Origin: Bombardia bombarda | Taxonomy: Eukaryota; Ascomycota; Sordariomycetes; Sordariales; Lasiosphaeriaceae | Direction: 5' to 3' | Assembly (NCBI GenBank): GCA_030512295.1 | Contig: JAULSR010000001.1 | Location: forward strand, 8,951,001 to 9,015,000 | DNA length: 64,000 nucleotides | Part shown: one piece after another, positions 46,784 through 58,206 of the stretch | Numbering within the stretch: position 1 is the stretch's first letter | Layout: each line of letters opens with the position of its first letter | The notes under the pieces: generated by a model | What the model saw: only the letters and a program-made list of their open reading frames with translations | Told to the model about the DNA's origin: nothing | Databases searched by the model: none | Made by a program: the position numbers and the translations under genes

Positions 46784-48041
46784 TAGGTGGGAGGAGATGG
46801 AGTTTCTTTATGATGGGCGGTTGTTTTGTGATGTGGTAATGAGTAGCATTGATTAAGGGGCCTAAAGCAAGGTGTTGGGTGAATATAAGAGGACGCTGGG
46901 CTGTTTGGCATGTATAGACATGATTACACTCCATGTCGTGATGTTGGATGACAACTCGAAATAAGAACTTAACCACTCAGGTTCATCACACTCGATATGC
47001 TGTGGATTATCAAGATTTAGGCATCCCGTTGCATGCATCAACCATTCCCGCTTGATAATTTACAGAGTTTACGTCTCCGATTTCCGGCCGATCCCAACTC
47101 CGAAAAGTTTCGCGAGGGAATTACGATTTACATGAGCGCTGACAACCCAACCAAAGTATATAATGACGAGATGCACCCTTGACCTTCCGACTATCTTGTA
47201 ACTATGGGCCTACGCAGTAGAATCCAACAGACACTCTGCCCCCAAAGCACGTTTCTCACAACCTTCATCCCATATCACAGAAATAACGCAAGTAGGTCCT
47301 ATCTTCATCTTGGATTAAAACGTGCCAGGACCTCGAATGCCTAGTGGTCGAGATCTGCAGCTTGTCATCCCCCATCATCATGAAGCCGAGGCCAAAAACA
47401 CAAGAGACAGACAGAACAGGCCCAAGGTTCCCATGGCGAGTCAGACTCGGCATTCGGAAGCTGTCCATCTGCAAGCGCTCCACAACTACCGAATTGGCAC
47501 GCCTGGCGCGCTTCCCTGGGATGCCTGTCACTTTTAAAGCTTTAGCGAGCGGGTGTGGTGGGGTAGGACGCAAAGGTACCTGGACGGTACCGCAGAGCTC
47601 TAAAGACTGGGGAAGTCTCCACAGAATTTTTCTTTCAACTTTTTCTGCCCGTTATGGAGGAGGGGCCGAAAGCAAGCACAACAATCTATCTTAGTTCAAG
47701 TTTGAATCATCATCGAGCATCCTAACCGTCTCGCCAGCCCTACAACCATCGCAACGTCGTCGCCGAATAATTAGTGGTTGTCCCTCGATCGGTACGGCCG
47801 CAGTCCTCCTGCCCTGTGTCTCTCTGCCTCTTGTCTCTCTCTGTCTCGCGCGCCCCGCACCTGGGTGTGTGCCCCGCTAACAATTGGCTGTGTCTGGCCA
47901 AACCGCCGCTGCAGGAAGAAGCAAAGAGACGCCCGACACACACCCCCCAGTGTCGAACCACAGCACCGCCTAGCCTTTATTTTTTTTTTTCGCTATTTAG
48001 ATCCCGGCCTGTCGTCTGACAGGCTCCGACTTCCGAACATC
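46784..48041. other. Intergenic region
   Basis: About 1.26 kb; no gene recognised. C/T-rich leader sequence precedes the PRS start. Confidence 0.45.
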
Positions 48042-49975
48042 ATGTCCGGCGAAATGGCGAACGAGATCAAGTTGATCAGCGGCCGGAGCCACCCCGAGCT
48101 CAGCGACAAGATTGCGAAGCGGTACTTAGCTCTATTCAATCAATCTCTGCCTATCTATACATACAAGACATTCTCTAAAAATTACCCTCTTGGATCTGCA
48201 GGCTCGGCGTCGAGGTGGCGAGGACCGTCTCGCTCAACTACTCCAACCAAGAAACCTCCTTCACCGTCGGCGAGTCGGTGCGCGACGAGGATGTGTTTAT
48301 CATGCAGTCCACCGCCACTGGCGACGTCAATGAGGGCCTCATGGAGTTGTTGATCATGATCTCTGCGTGCAGAACTGCGAGGTGAGCAAAAAGTACCACC
48401 CAGCATTCGCCATACCGCCGACCTACACCATTTTCACATGGATGCATCACTGACATCATGGCCGTCGCATAGTGCTAGAAGGATAACAGCAGTCATGTAA
48501 GGGCTCCCACCCCCTTACAACCGCCCTCGTCGCAATTGCCCTCCGACGACTCTTTTGCGCCATTGCGATTCATGCGATCCGTGATGCTGATTGTCACAGC
48601 CCCAACTTCCCATACGCCCGTCAGGACAAGAAGGACAAGGTACGGCTGTTTCACCCACCACTACGATCGCTTACTCAAGTTCGCATGCTGACATGCCCTC
48701 TCCTCCAGTCCCGAGCGCCCATTAGCGCAAGACTCGTCGCAAATATGCTCCAGACGGCTGGTGCTAACCGTGAGAGGACCTCCTGATTTCTCGCCTTTCT
48801 TGGCGGCTAACATCTCCCCAGACATCGTGACTGTTGATCTCCACGCTTCTCAGGTATGTGCATTTACCGCCTTTGAAGATTGACTCTTGTACATCAGCTA
48901 ACTGACATGCGCAGATCCAAGGTATGGCGTCCCAGTGCGACCCCTTATAATGCGGCCCTCATTTTGTCGCATAGAGCCTGTTACTGATAACACACGAACC
49001 GAGCAGGCTTCTTCAGCGTTCCGGGTAGGTTTTAACCAGTCCCCATCAGGCGTCGCCCGAGTCTAACGGGTGACAGTTGACAACCTCTACGCCGAGCCTT
49101 CTTTCCTCCGCTACATCAGGGAGAACTTTGTCGCAGATGAATGCGTCATTGTCTCTCCCGATGCCGGTGGCGCGAAGCGGTTCGTACCCGCAACCCGCAT
49201 CTTTATCGGATCCCTCAAACTGACAATTTGAAGCGCAACATCTATTGCCGACCACCTCAACACCGCCTTTGCCCTCATCCACAAGGAGCGCCCCAGGCCA
49301 AACGTCGTTGGACGCATGGTACGGATCTCTAGGCCGTTGCAAACTGGAGAATACTAACAAATCTACGCAGGTCCTGGTCGGCAATGTCGAGGACAAGGTT
49401 GCCATCCTAGTTGGTAAGCCGCTCCCTATCACTGTATGCAATTAGACGATGCTAACAAGTCCCAGACGACATGGCGGATACTTGCGGCACCCTGGTCAAG
49501 GCAGCTGCGGTGCTCAAGGAGAATGGTGCAAAGTCCGTGCTTGCTTTGGTAACACACGGCATCCTGTCCGGAAACGCGATTGAGACGCTCAATGGCAGTG
49601 TTCTCACCGCCCTGGTCGTCACAAATACCGTACCTCTGGGTGACAAGGTTGATCGGGTAAGTGCTACGCTAACATGGGGTTGACTAGCGTGTACCGAAGA
49701 GTCCGTCCACTGACCAAAAGACAGTGCCCGAAATTGAAAGTCATCGACATCAGCCCGACTATTGCAGAGGTACGTGGAAGGATACACTTCCTCTTAGCCT
49801 TACTTGTGTTTCCTGTCAACTGACTGGCCGTTTGCATTTAGGCTATCCGTCGTACCCACAACGGTAACATTGATCCCTTCCCCCGTCGTACCCCTATTTT
49901 TAGCATGTGTTTGAAAGTACTAACATGTGACAAGGCGAATCTGTGTCATACCTGTTCACACACGCACCCGCCTAA
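48042..49975 (+). CDS. Ribose-phosphate pyrophosphokinase (PRPP synthase)
   Basis: Makes PRPP from ribose 5-phosphate and ATP for purine, pyrimidine, His, Trp and NAD synthesis in the cytosol. Fifteen exons fit in phase: 48042-48121, 48202-48381, 48473-48496, 48600-48639, 48709-48769, 48822-48853, 48915-48921, 49007-49024, 49077-49179, 49234-49318, 49371-49413, 49466-49656, 49725-49769, 49842-49863 and 49935-49975; 972 nt, 323 residues, the usual length. Seen: ISGRSHPELSDKIAKR start, ETSFTVGESVRDEDVFI, NFPYARQDKKDK (flexible catalytic loop), TVDLHASQIQGFF (signature), SPDAGGAKR, and the PRPP-binding loop VDDMADTCGTL. Fungi carry several PRS paralogues; this looks like a short one without a large insert. 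The exon at 48915 is only seven nt and the next 18 nt. The donor at 49180 (GTTCGT) is weak. Confidence 0.93.
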
Positions 49976-52080
49976 GTTGGACGTGTCGTGGTGGATGCCA
50001 GCTCCAGTAGAGCTGGTTTTGATTATGTGTTTTGTGTTTAACATATCTACTTACCTTGCTCGGCCTATCTTGTCCAACCTAAAAGAAAGATGAAAGAAAG
50101 AGAGAAAGATTAGGTTATAGACCAAGTAACAACAGATACCACCGTTAATAGGTAATACTACAACGTACATAGTGTCGAGAGAATATGCATTTGGTGTCTG
50201 TGGGTAATGGATCATGGGTCATTGTCATTTTGCAGGAGCTTCATGAGATCAGGTAGTGTTTGAGATTTATCGTTGCTGCTGCACGTGTTGTGGATTAGGT
50301 TAGCATAGTTGAATTAGTTGAGTTCATGCTTACATATTTATTCAAAGCTGAAAGCCTGGTACGTAGGTGGTGTCTGAGTCTAGGTGGGTGGTCGGCACAC
50401 ACTCACGTTGTTACATCCACAGGTACTTGGGTGTGTTGTACTGTACTAGTACTCCTTTCAACGCAAATGTATCGACGTAGAGTTGAACTGGCCTGTCTAA
50501 TTCCTAGCTCAGAGTACTTAGAGAGAATGGTAAAGTTTTGGATTTTACGAAACAGCTAGCTCACTCAAATTCTGTGACCATAACATGAAGCCGAAAAGCA
50601 GCAGTACAGTCCCGACAGAGATGAACTCCAGGCTACTCCAAGGGCGTCAAACATGCTGTTATCCGTCAAGGTCAGAAAGACCTACAGAAGACACGAATGC
50701 GCAAGGATGAGCGTCAGCCAGCCAGTTTAACAGACTGGAACATAAACCATTGCTAAAAGAAAATTTTGAACACTTTGCAGCAGCAATAAATGACCTTAGC
50801 CGCTCTTATAAACCCCACTTGATAATCGGCCGAGCCCAATGCGGCTGGTACTCGGTCGTTTCGACTTTTTCAAGGCGAGGGATGAAGGCTTAGGGTGTTG
50901 GCAGTGTTAGTATCCAGAATAGCCCCCTGTGGCGTTAAGGATTATTGTAGGTAATTTAAAAAATAAGGTCTAGTAAGTACATACCAAGATGGTCAGTCCA
51001 GGCACCATCCAGAAATTCTTACCGGCGTCAGATGGCACCAGACACCGGACTACTTTCCTTCATTTGCTCGGCCATACACGGCCGTCCATAAGCAACTCCA
51101 GCCAAAATCCTAAAGACAACGAGGCGTGCAAGAGCCGGAGCCCAACCCTTTCGCCACGGAAACCTCCATGCCCCCCCCCCCCCCCCCCCCCAAGGGCTTT
51201 ATGGAAACTACAGCACCGATGGCTAACAGGGCGAGGGAGGTAGGTCCCATCTTTCTGGTTCGAGATCGGTTGAGTTGGTTCTCAACTCTCAAGGTCGTCT
51301 GGGCCATCATTCATGGCACAGTAAGGTATTAACGCAAACAGAGGAGAACCAATATGAGTTATGTCAAACAGTTGGGATTGAGACCGGGGGAGGGGCGCAA
51401 TGAATCAAAAGCTTGTTCAAATAGAAGGAAAAAAAGGATCGTCGTTTTGATTTTGCTCTGTCATCTTGCACTTATGATACAAATGTCTGGTCTACGATTG
51501 AAGCCATTTGGAAGGCGCACGGTGCAAGACGCCACTAGCAGGAGAAAACTGACTTGTCGGGGACTTACACCCAAGTGTCCCGATTAGGCAATGATGAATG
51601 AATGTCTCACAAACGCGCCCGCGGACTCGAATTACCACCCGAGCCCGAGACCCGCTGGACAATTGACCTGTGCTTCTAATCCAAGACCCTATTGTCTCGG
51701 GAAATCTTTGATCTGGCCTATAAAGAAGTGGCGTATGTCTTGCCAAAAGCAAGGTACAATCTTGGGCAATCTCGGCCATATCGATACGTTAGACGAATAC
51801 TTTGTACAAAGTAGAACTAGCAGTCAACACGCCGATCACCTACCCGACCTTATTTAACGGGTCGCGGTTTTGCCCAGCTGCAAAAAACCTTGCCCCTTTT
51901 TACCTTTTTATTCCATTGGCATCAACACCAACAACTATCACCACGACCACCTAAGCCCCAGCCACCAACCCTCTTTCAAACCAAAAGTAATTTCAACAAC
52001 CACAATACCCCTCCACACCGGCTTTCTAACCACCAATCCACAGTTAATCGGCCCCCCCCTCCCCCCCTCACCGCCCAACC
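49976..52080. other. Intergenic region with C21 run
   Basis: About 2.1 kb with no recognised gene. Holds the C21 tract at 51171-51191. Just before 52081 is a C/A-rich leader. Confidence 0.45.
51171..51191 (+). repeat. Poly-C run, 21 nt
   Basis: Twenty-one C in a row. Length is likely variable and error-prone. Confidence 0.9.
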
Positions 52081-53512
52081 ATGGCCATCGACCTCGACAA
52101 GGTCCACATCATCCGCAAGGCCCTCTCCTTCTTCTCCTGGTACCTCAGCGTGCGCCTCATCCAGCGCATCGGGGCCATCTACCACACCCTGACCTACAAG
52201 GCGACGCCCTCCCCCAAGAATGTAGTGGTGATCGGCGGGTCCTTCGCCGGCGTCGAGCTGGTGCAGCGCCTGGTCGAGACGCTGCCGACGGGTTACCGCG
52301 TCGTCCTGGTCGAGCAGCGCTCCCACCTCAACTACCTCTTTGCCTTCCCCCGCTTCGCCGTCGTGCCCGGCCACGAGCGCAAGGGCTTCATCCCCTACGA
52401 CGGCATGTTCACCAAGGCCCCCGAGGGCATCTTCAAGCTTGTCCGCGACACCGCGCTGCGGCTGACGGATACACATGTTGTGCTGGCCTCGGGCGAGAGT
52501 ATCCCGTATGCGTATCTGGCGGTTGCCACGGGGTCGACGCAGCCGCTGCCGGTGAATGTGTCGTCGCTGGAGAGGGATCCGGGGTGTAGGGAGCTGCAGT
52601 TTGTTCAGGAGAGCGTCAAGCTTGCGGGCTCGATTGCTGTGGTGGGGGCGGGCGCCACGGGGGTGCAGCTGGCGACGGATATCAAGAGCTTCTTTCCTGA
52701 GAAGGAGGTCACGCTGATTCAGTCCGGGGACAGGGTTATGGATCGGTTCGGGCCGAGGCTTTCGGGGTATGTCATGGATGTGCTACAGAACGAGCTCAAG
52801 GTCCGGGTGCTGCTGAATGAGCGGCCTAACATCCCGCCCAAGGATGGCGTCTTGGCTAAGATGACTACCTTGACTTTTTCGGGCGGCAGGCAGGAGAAGT
52901 TTGATCTTGTTGTAAGTCGATATCCTCCCCCTGGATTAGATCCCTGTATGAGAACGACGACCAACTAACACCATCGTCCAGCTCACCAGCACAGGCCAAC
53001 GCCCGAACGCCTCCATCCTCGCCACCCTCCTCCCCGCCGCCATCTCCAAAGCCACCGGCCGCATCTGCGTCCTCCCCACCATGCAAGTCACCAGCTACCA
53101 AGCATCCGAGACTAGTCCTGGCAATTCTGCCGCCGCCCCCCTCGCACCGCACATATTCGCCTTCGGCGACGTAGCTGAGCACGGCGGCCCCATGATGGGC
53201 CGCGCCGGCGCCATGCAGGCCGAGGTCGCCCTCCAAAACATCCTCGCTATGATCAAGGCAGGCAACAAGAAGAAGAACCTCGCAACGTTGAAGCTCAGGA
53301 CGTACACGCCCGACTGGGAGGTGGAGGGGTTCCTGCACCTCACCCTGGGCAGGACCCACCATTTGGTGTATGCGATGGATACGAAGAAGGGCACGGATCT
53401 GCTGATGGGGATTCATAATGGGACGGATGATTTGGATGTGGGCAAGTTCTGGAAGAGGTATGGGGCTGATGTGAAGGAGGTTGAGGGGCCGGCTGAAGGG
53501 GGTGAGCAGTGA
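52081..53512 (+). CDS. AIF/FSP1 (AMID)-like FAD-dependent oxidoreductase
   Basis: Exons 52081-52911 and 52982-53512 joined in phase 0; 453 residues. Seen: a hydrophobic or amphipathic N-terminal stretch (residues about 10-40) that may anchor it to membrane; FAD fold VVVIGGSFAGVELVQRL (about 49-65); the second dinucleotide fold IAVVGAGATGVQLATD near 185-200; LTSTGQRPN after the intron; and the FAD-site motif HIFAFGDVAEHGGPMMGRAG near residues 335-354. The order matches the AIF-M2/FSP1 group, NAD(P)H:quinone oxidoreductases at membranes, with related fungal Aif1-type proteins. No mitochondrial presequence is obvious. The electron acceptor, probably a quinone, is inferred. A 239-codon frame overlapping the start (51870-52589) is a shadow. 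Confidence 0.88.
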
Positions 53513-53841
53513 GGTATTGGCTTGGAGTATGGTTCGTGCTGTTGGCGGCCAGCTGGTATGGGCCTGTGTGCCGTACCTATACCCTTTTCCTACTTGAGAA
53601 TGTTTATTTCTTTCCACTTTCTGAGTAGGTACAGTTGGGTGGAAAATAGAGATAGATCAACATAAAGAGTAGAGCAAATAATACCCAATGACTTGGGTTG
53701 GTGCTTTATGTAAATGTTGTATTATTGTCTGTCCTTAGCATGCAAGCTTCCGCATGAATCGAGACCTATCACTTCTCTACCTCTTACCACATATGCTATC
53801 TACTGATGATTGGTTGGTAGTAGGCCAGCAACCAGTTGAAC
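53513..53841. other. Convergent intergenic region
   Basis: About 330 nt; nothing recognised. Confidence 0.4.
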
Positions 53842-54202
53842 TCAGGTGCAGTTGATAAACACAAGGCCCTTTCCGGGATAAAACTTGTTGCACGCTGCTT
53901 GATCGCGGGTGCACTGTGACAGATATGTAAGCAATTGTCGACGTGTAAGGAGCAGAGAACATAGATCAGCTCACAGGTCGGCCAGAGCCGCACTTGGTGT
54001 GCGTTCCGTCATCAAAGAGACACTCGTTGGTCTGGATGGAGCAGATCTGATGTGTGAAAAGGTCAGGTTGTTAGTTTGGCTTGCGGGCATCGACGTGGGC
54101 ATCGGATATATAGGGATACGAAGTACTGACACCAGTCTCAGCCGCCTGTACGGGCAGCACGACCATAGAGAGAACAGCCAAGATAACAACGGGGAGCTGC
54201 AT
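53842..54202 (-). CDS. Small secreted cysteine-rich peptide, unknown family
   Basis: Not a long ORF; found by joining three exons: 54202-54131, 54046-53975 and 53913-53842, each exactly 72 nt and in phase 0, with introns of 84 and 61 nt (GTCAGT/CAG and GTGAGC/CAG). The 71-residue product starts with a clear signal peptide (MQLPVVILAVLSMVVLPVQA, cleavage likely after Ala20). The mature part of about 51 residues has six Cys, spaced C-x6-C-x9-C-x5-C-x6-C-x13-C, and ends FINCT. Six cysteines suggest three disulfide bonds and a stable extracellular fold. It is similar in size and build to fungal effectors and antimicrobial peptides, but no family is recognised. Signal peptide, Cys set and three matching splice junctions make a chance join unlikely. 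Confidence 0.72.
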
Positions 54203-55922
54203 GGTTGCTGTTTTGATCCGCTGTAACAGGATGATTGCTATCGTGAGTCAAGGAATGTTGATGGTTGATGGAAACAAGCTGTTGATGAGGAGGAAGAATA
54301 ACTGGTTTAAATATGTGTCTTTGACACAGGCTGGCCTCCTCATGTCAGAAGGATTGTCTCCGCAATATACCTTAGTTAAACCACTTACCACTCGTCAGTC
54401 AACTCGGTAATCCTCACCAGTGATACCGTGGTCCGCCGTAAGAAGTCCGCAACTTGTTCATGGGTATTGCGTCCCTGGGAACTTTAGCCTTATTCGTCAA
54501 CCTTCCAACTTCGCTAGTAGCTGCCGGCCCTTGACCCGAAAGTCCCTGGGTAGGCAGCAAAAACATCAAATGATAGTGGGGTCAGTGTCGGCCAATTTGA
54601 GATTGGCGCCTCCTATATTCGTAAATCTAGACTTAGTACATCCAGCTCAAGTGGCTCCTTTTCGGCTTACCTAAATATCTGCCCAGACCTTGGCTGTTAT
54701 TTGTCATACAAGTCGTTCAAGATACCAAAGGGAAGGACCTGCTCTACTAGCCACATGTGAATACCGAATTACCCCAACTGCTAGACTAGAGTCTAGGACT
54801 AGACATGGGTGAACTAACCCTCTGAACCTCCACGGGTATGACCCAGCACCGGCTAACATCCGAACTACACGAACCTCACATAATATGGACGAGAATAGTA
54901 AAAGCTCAGGATAGTGTAGATATGAAAAATATGCTTATCTTATTGCCTGCCTTGAGTTGTCTTTCCTTTCGTTCCACTCCGTCCATGCCTGCCGTGCCAA
55001 TGCCACGCCTTACCAACGGTGTTAGGTAAATTTATATCCATCTATCTTTTATAAGCAGACCAAGTCTTGCACGTACCGTGGTCGATGCAACGTCAATCTT
55101 TAGCGGCTGCCAGTGCTTACCTCTACACCGACCGACCGAGCTCTCAAAAAGACATTATACGAGTTACCATGTGTCGCCAAGGGCTTGGCGATCTAGTTTA
55201 TTTAGAAGCCTAAATTGACGAACCCGAATAGAGTTGTCTCATGATGTGTTGGATAAGGGTCGTTGTCTGGGCGTAAAGCATTATGTAAGTTTCGCCCCTG
55301 TAAAAGGCAAGGTGAACGGCGGCACTCGGTTTGACCCTGGTCTAAACCTGGTGAGTAATAAGCAATCACTTTGAAAACTCGGGGTGGCTCTTTATGAGAA
55401 ATTCAAATGCTTTTACCCCTGTTGACCAAAGCGTGGTGTAGGTCTTGGCCTTGCCCTCAACGCCACGAACTAAGCCAGACAATGTTTGCGAGTATCGTGA
55501 CATTCACATAATGCATATCAGCCTTGCTGGATATCCACTACAACCAGCCTTCTTGAATTTGTGACAAAGACAATAGACATAGTGCCCTGATCGATCGGTA
55601 AGCAATAGTATGAGCTTAAGCTCCATGTCAGCACCAAAGTTCCAAATCCCATCCTCGTGTCCGTGATCTTGCCAGGCGAATGTAGCGGTGTTTGGTGATG
55701 CCATGCATGTGAGGGTCGTGTATGCTGGAGAGGATCGCGCCGCGTCTGATTACTCAAACTGGCCGAGCTACTCATCAGATGTTGAGAATCAATGATGGAT
55801 AAATAGAGTCGAATCTCCCTTCCCAGAAAACGGCCTCTTCACTTCTCTTCTCACCTTCACAGCCAAAACCACCAGTCCAAGTTCCTAAACACCAACAAGT
55901 CACCCTCTAACCACCCAACAAA
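54203..55922. other. Intergenic region
   Basis: About 1.7 kb between divergent genes. A 66-codon minus-strand frame at 55504-55704 has a fairly protein-like composition (TFAWQDHGHEDGIWNFGADM) but no start context or family and could be a relic. No other gene seen. Confidence 0.45.
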
Positions 55923-56897
55923 ATGGCAGCAGCAGTCGGCTTCATTAGCGGCGTCATCGGCATCGTCCAGTTCCTCGGCGGGCTGATCCCCAACCGTGGC
56001 GCAACAAACGTGTGCAACGTCCGTGTCGCGGCCGCACTCAACGGCAACGGGCTCTCAGCCGCCGACGGGTCCATCTCGCGCGTCAAGCTCTTCAACCTGA
56101 ACCAGCAGATCATTGGCAACACGGGCGGCGGCTACAGCGGCTCGGGCGGCTTCAGGGACATCTCGGTCAGCCAGACCAACAACCAGCAGTCGGCCTTTGT
56201 CCAGCTCGAGGCGTCCAACGACGCCATCTGCATCCCCTACGCGAGCACGACGTGGGTCGACGGCTCAAAGTACGCCTGGGTCGGCGACTGGGGCCAGAAG
56301 TGCGGGCTCGACTGGTACTACGGCAACGTCTACGTCGACAACAGCAACACCAAGCCGCTGTGCACCTGGATCGACGGCGACCACACAAACGGCATCAAGG
56401 CCGGCATGATCATGATCCACTGGCCCAGCTTTGCCGGCGGCAAGCCCCTCGGCAACAACGTCGCCAACTACTGCGGCTATCCGGCCTTCCGCGCCTACCG
56501 CGATACCAACGGCGGCGGCGGCATCTTCACCCGCGACGAGGGCGAGGACGAGCCCGAGGGTTTGCAGCTCGCGCGCAACGTTGACGAGATCGAAAAGACT
56601 TCTGGCCCCGTCAAGCACGCTTTCGACTCGAGACTGGTTATTAGCTCTGAGCCGACACACAATGCGACGGCGCTGTGCGAGAGCACCACCTCGCGCGGCC
56701 CCGATTTCGTGTCGCTGTTCGAGGGCGTCTACTGCAACATGGCCACGTCCGAGACGCTGCCGCTGTGCGTCGAGGGCACCTTGACCGAAGGCTGCTTCCA
56801 CGTCGAGAATCAGGCGTCGGTGGGGAAGAGAGCTGAGAATGCGACCGAGCCGGTCGTGGTCGAGAAGGAGTACACTGCTGTTATTCGTTGGGATTGA
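55923..56897 (+). CDS. Conserved fungal protein of unknown function
   Basis: A single exon of 324 residues with strong GC3-type codon use. Seen: a hydrophobic start (VGFISGVIGIVQFLGGLIP) that could be a weak signal or anchor; a Gly/Asn-rich beta-type domain with DISVSQTNNQQSAFVQLEA, DAICIPYASTTWVDG, YAWVGDWGQKCGLDWYYGNV, CTWIDGDHTNG and MIMIHWPSFA; then a less conserved C-terminal part with several Cys and NAT/NATE sequons. The WVGDWGxxCGxDWYY and CTWIDGD pattern is one I recognise from unnamed proteins in many Sordariomycetes and Eurotiomycetes; no enzyme activity is known to me. The Cys pairs and sequons favour the secretory route. Confidence 0.75.
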   Translation: MAAAVGFISGVIGIVQFLGGLIPNRGATNVCNVRVAAALNGNGLSAADGSISRVKLFNLNQQIIGNTGGGYSGSGGFRDISVSQTNNQQSAFVQLEASNDAICIPYASTTWVDGSKYAWVGDWGQKCGLDWYYGNVYVDNSNTKPLCTWIDGDHTNGIKAGMIMIHWPSFAGGKPLGNNVANYCGYPAFRAYRDTNGGGGIFTRDEGEDEPEGLQLARNVDEIEKTSGPVKHAFDSRLVISSEPTHNATALCESTTSRGPDFVSLFEGVYCNMATSETLPLCVEGTLTEGCFHVENQASVGKRAENATEPVVVEKEYTAVIRWD

Positions 56898-57663
56898 GAG
56901 GTCGGTGACGGATGGGTCGATGGTCGAGTGGTGGACAGGGGAACTAGGTAGTGAGGAAGTCCGTCGTCGTCATTGAAAAGAAGTAGAGGTGTAAAGGTCT
57001 AACTTGATAAAATGTGCGATAGATGTTAGTAGAGGAAGGAGCAAGCAAGTCTTGCCCACTAATCTTATTTCGCCGCTTTGACCACCCATTCTATTGTGCT
57101 TGCTCTCTTCAGTTTCATTTCATCCAGCGAATCTCGTCTGATCCCAAGATCCACCCGCCCCGTCTGCGAAATCATGACAACTAAAAAGAAGAACGAAAAA
57201 GAAAAGGAAGAAACAGCATCGCCCGTCACCTCTAGCTAGAACAGAAGGCGGCACAGTCACTTGTTGGACTATGTAAGCGAGGTACGTCTGACTTGCCAGC
57301 ACCGACCGAAAAGAGCCTGCTTCGGTAGATACAGCATGGCGGAACAAGTCTGGCAACCACCCGAGCATCCACAGGTTTGTTGGCAGACTTTTGGACCATC
57401 ATCCAGCGCTCTGCTCTGGCATGGCTCGCACCTTCCGCCATCTGATGCACTGCGTATAGCAAGTACCATGAGTGGTCCCGCTGTTAGTGGAGTTTATTTT
57501 CTTCACCTTAAATTTCTAGGGGGGACTCGTCTCATAAGAGACCTGCTGGCGCGGGTACGGTAAGGTACTTCGTACAGTTGTTGCCTGACTTCTTGCTTAG
57601 TGCTGTACCTTCCATGGATGATGCCAAGACAACCACATTGCATTTGTGCATCTTCCTACGACC
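56898..57663. other. Convergent intergenic region
   Basis: About 765 nt; no gene recognised. Confidence 0.4.
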
Positions 57664-58206
57664 TTAGTCATCATTGGTTCTGTGCCCGAAACTTACAGTT
57701 TGAAAGACCAGCGGGGTCAAGGTCCGCATATCAAACTGTTCCTCCATCGTCGTTTCCCTCAGATACTTCAGTCGAGCATCCACAGACACAAAAACAAGCT
57801 TCACCCAAATATATTCCGGTATGGCGCAGCCAAAAGCCGTCATTTCGCCGGCGCGAGCTGCCGTCTCTATTAACGATTCGTTGGCTAGGTTGGAGGTATT
57901 GTCGTCAGCGGCGGTATGAGCATCAGAATGAGCGGCAGTGATTTCATCATTGGCAGCTGCAGCTTGGGCGACGTCGACCTTCTTTTTCTTGAGCAGGTCC
58001 ACAAGATTGCGGAAACTGACCACGAACCGGTCCTCCACGCCCTGCTTGCTGCAGATTTCATCCCTGACGTCGAAGAAAGACACCAGCGCATTCCTCAAGC
58101 AAATCTCTCGATAGCGGGTCGTCATTATGCGACGCGGGCCGTCAGTTCTTTGCCAGTTGAAGACATTGCTGGGGAAGTAGTGTATCAAGATACCGCGGCC
58201 GGGCAT
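57664..58206 (-). CDS. Hypothetical protein, 180 residues
   Basis: A single exon with an ATG start (MPGRGILIHYFPSNVF). Seen: a basic, possibly alpha/beta N-terminal half (REICLRNALVSFFDVRDEIC, VSFRNLVDLLKKKKVDVAQ) followed by an Ala/Asp/Thr-rich linker and a C-terminal part with YIWVKLVFVSVDARLKYLRE. There is no membrane segment or signal peptide and no family I recognise. The opposite strand also has open frames, so coding status rests on length and composition alone. Confidence 0.4.
   Translation of the reverse strand: MPGRGILIHYFPSNVFNWQRTDGPRRIMTTRYREICLRNALVSFFDVRDEICSKQGVEDRFVVSFRNLVDLLKKKKVDVAQAAAANDEITAAHSDAHTAADDNTSNLANESLIETAARAGEMTAFGCAIPEYIWVKLVFVSVDARLKYLRETTMEEQFDMRTLTPLVFQTVSFGHRTNDD

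Noticed and set aside
51870..52589. 239-codon frame rich in His, Pro and Arg
   Set aside because: Overlaps the AIF/FSP1-like gene in another frame and has the composition of a shifted coding sequence.
56012..56584. 190-codon Arg/Gln-rich frame
   Set aside because: Shadow of the 324-residue conserved protein in a shifted frame.
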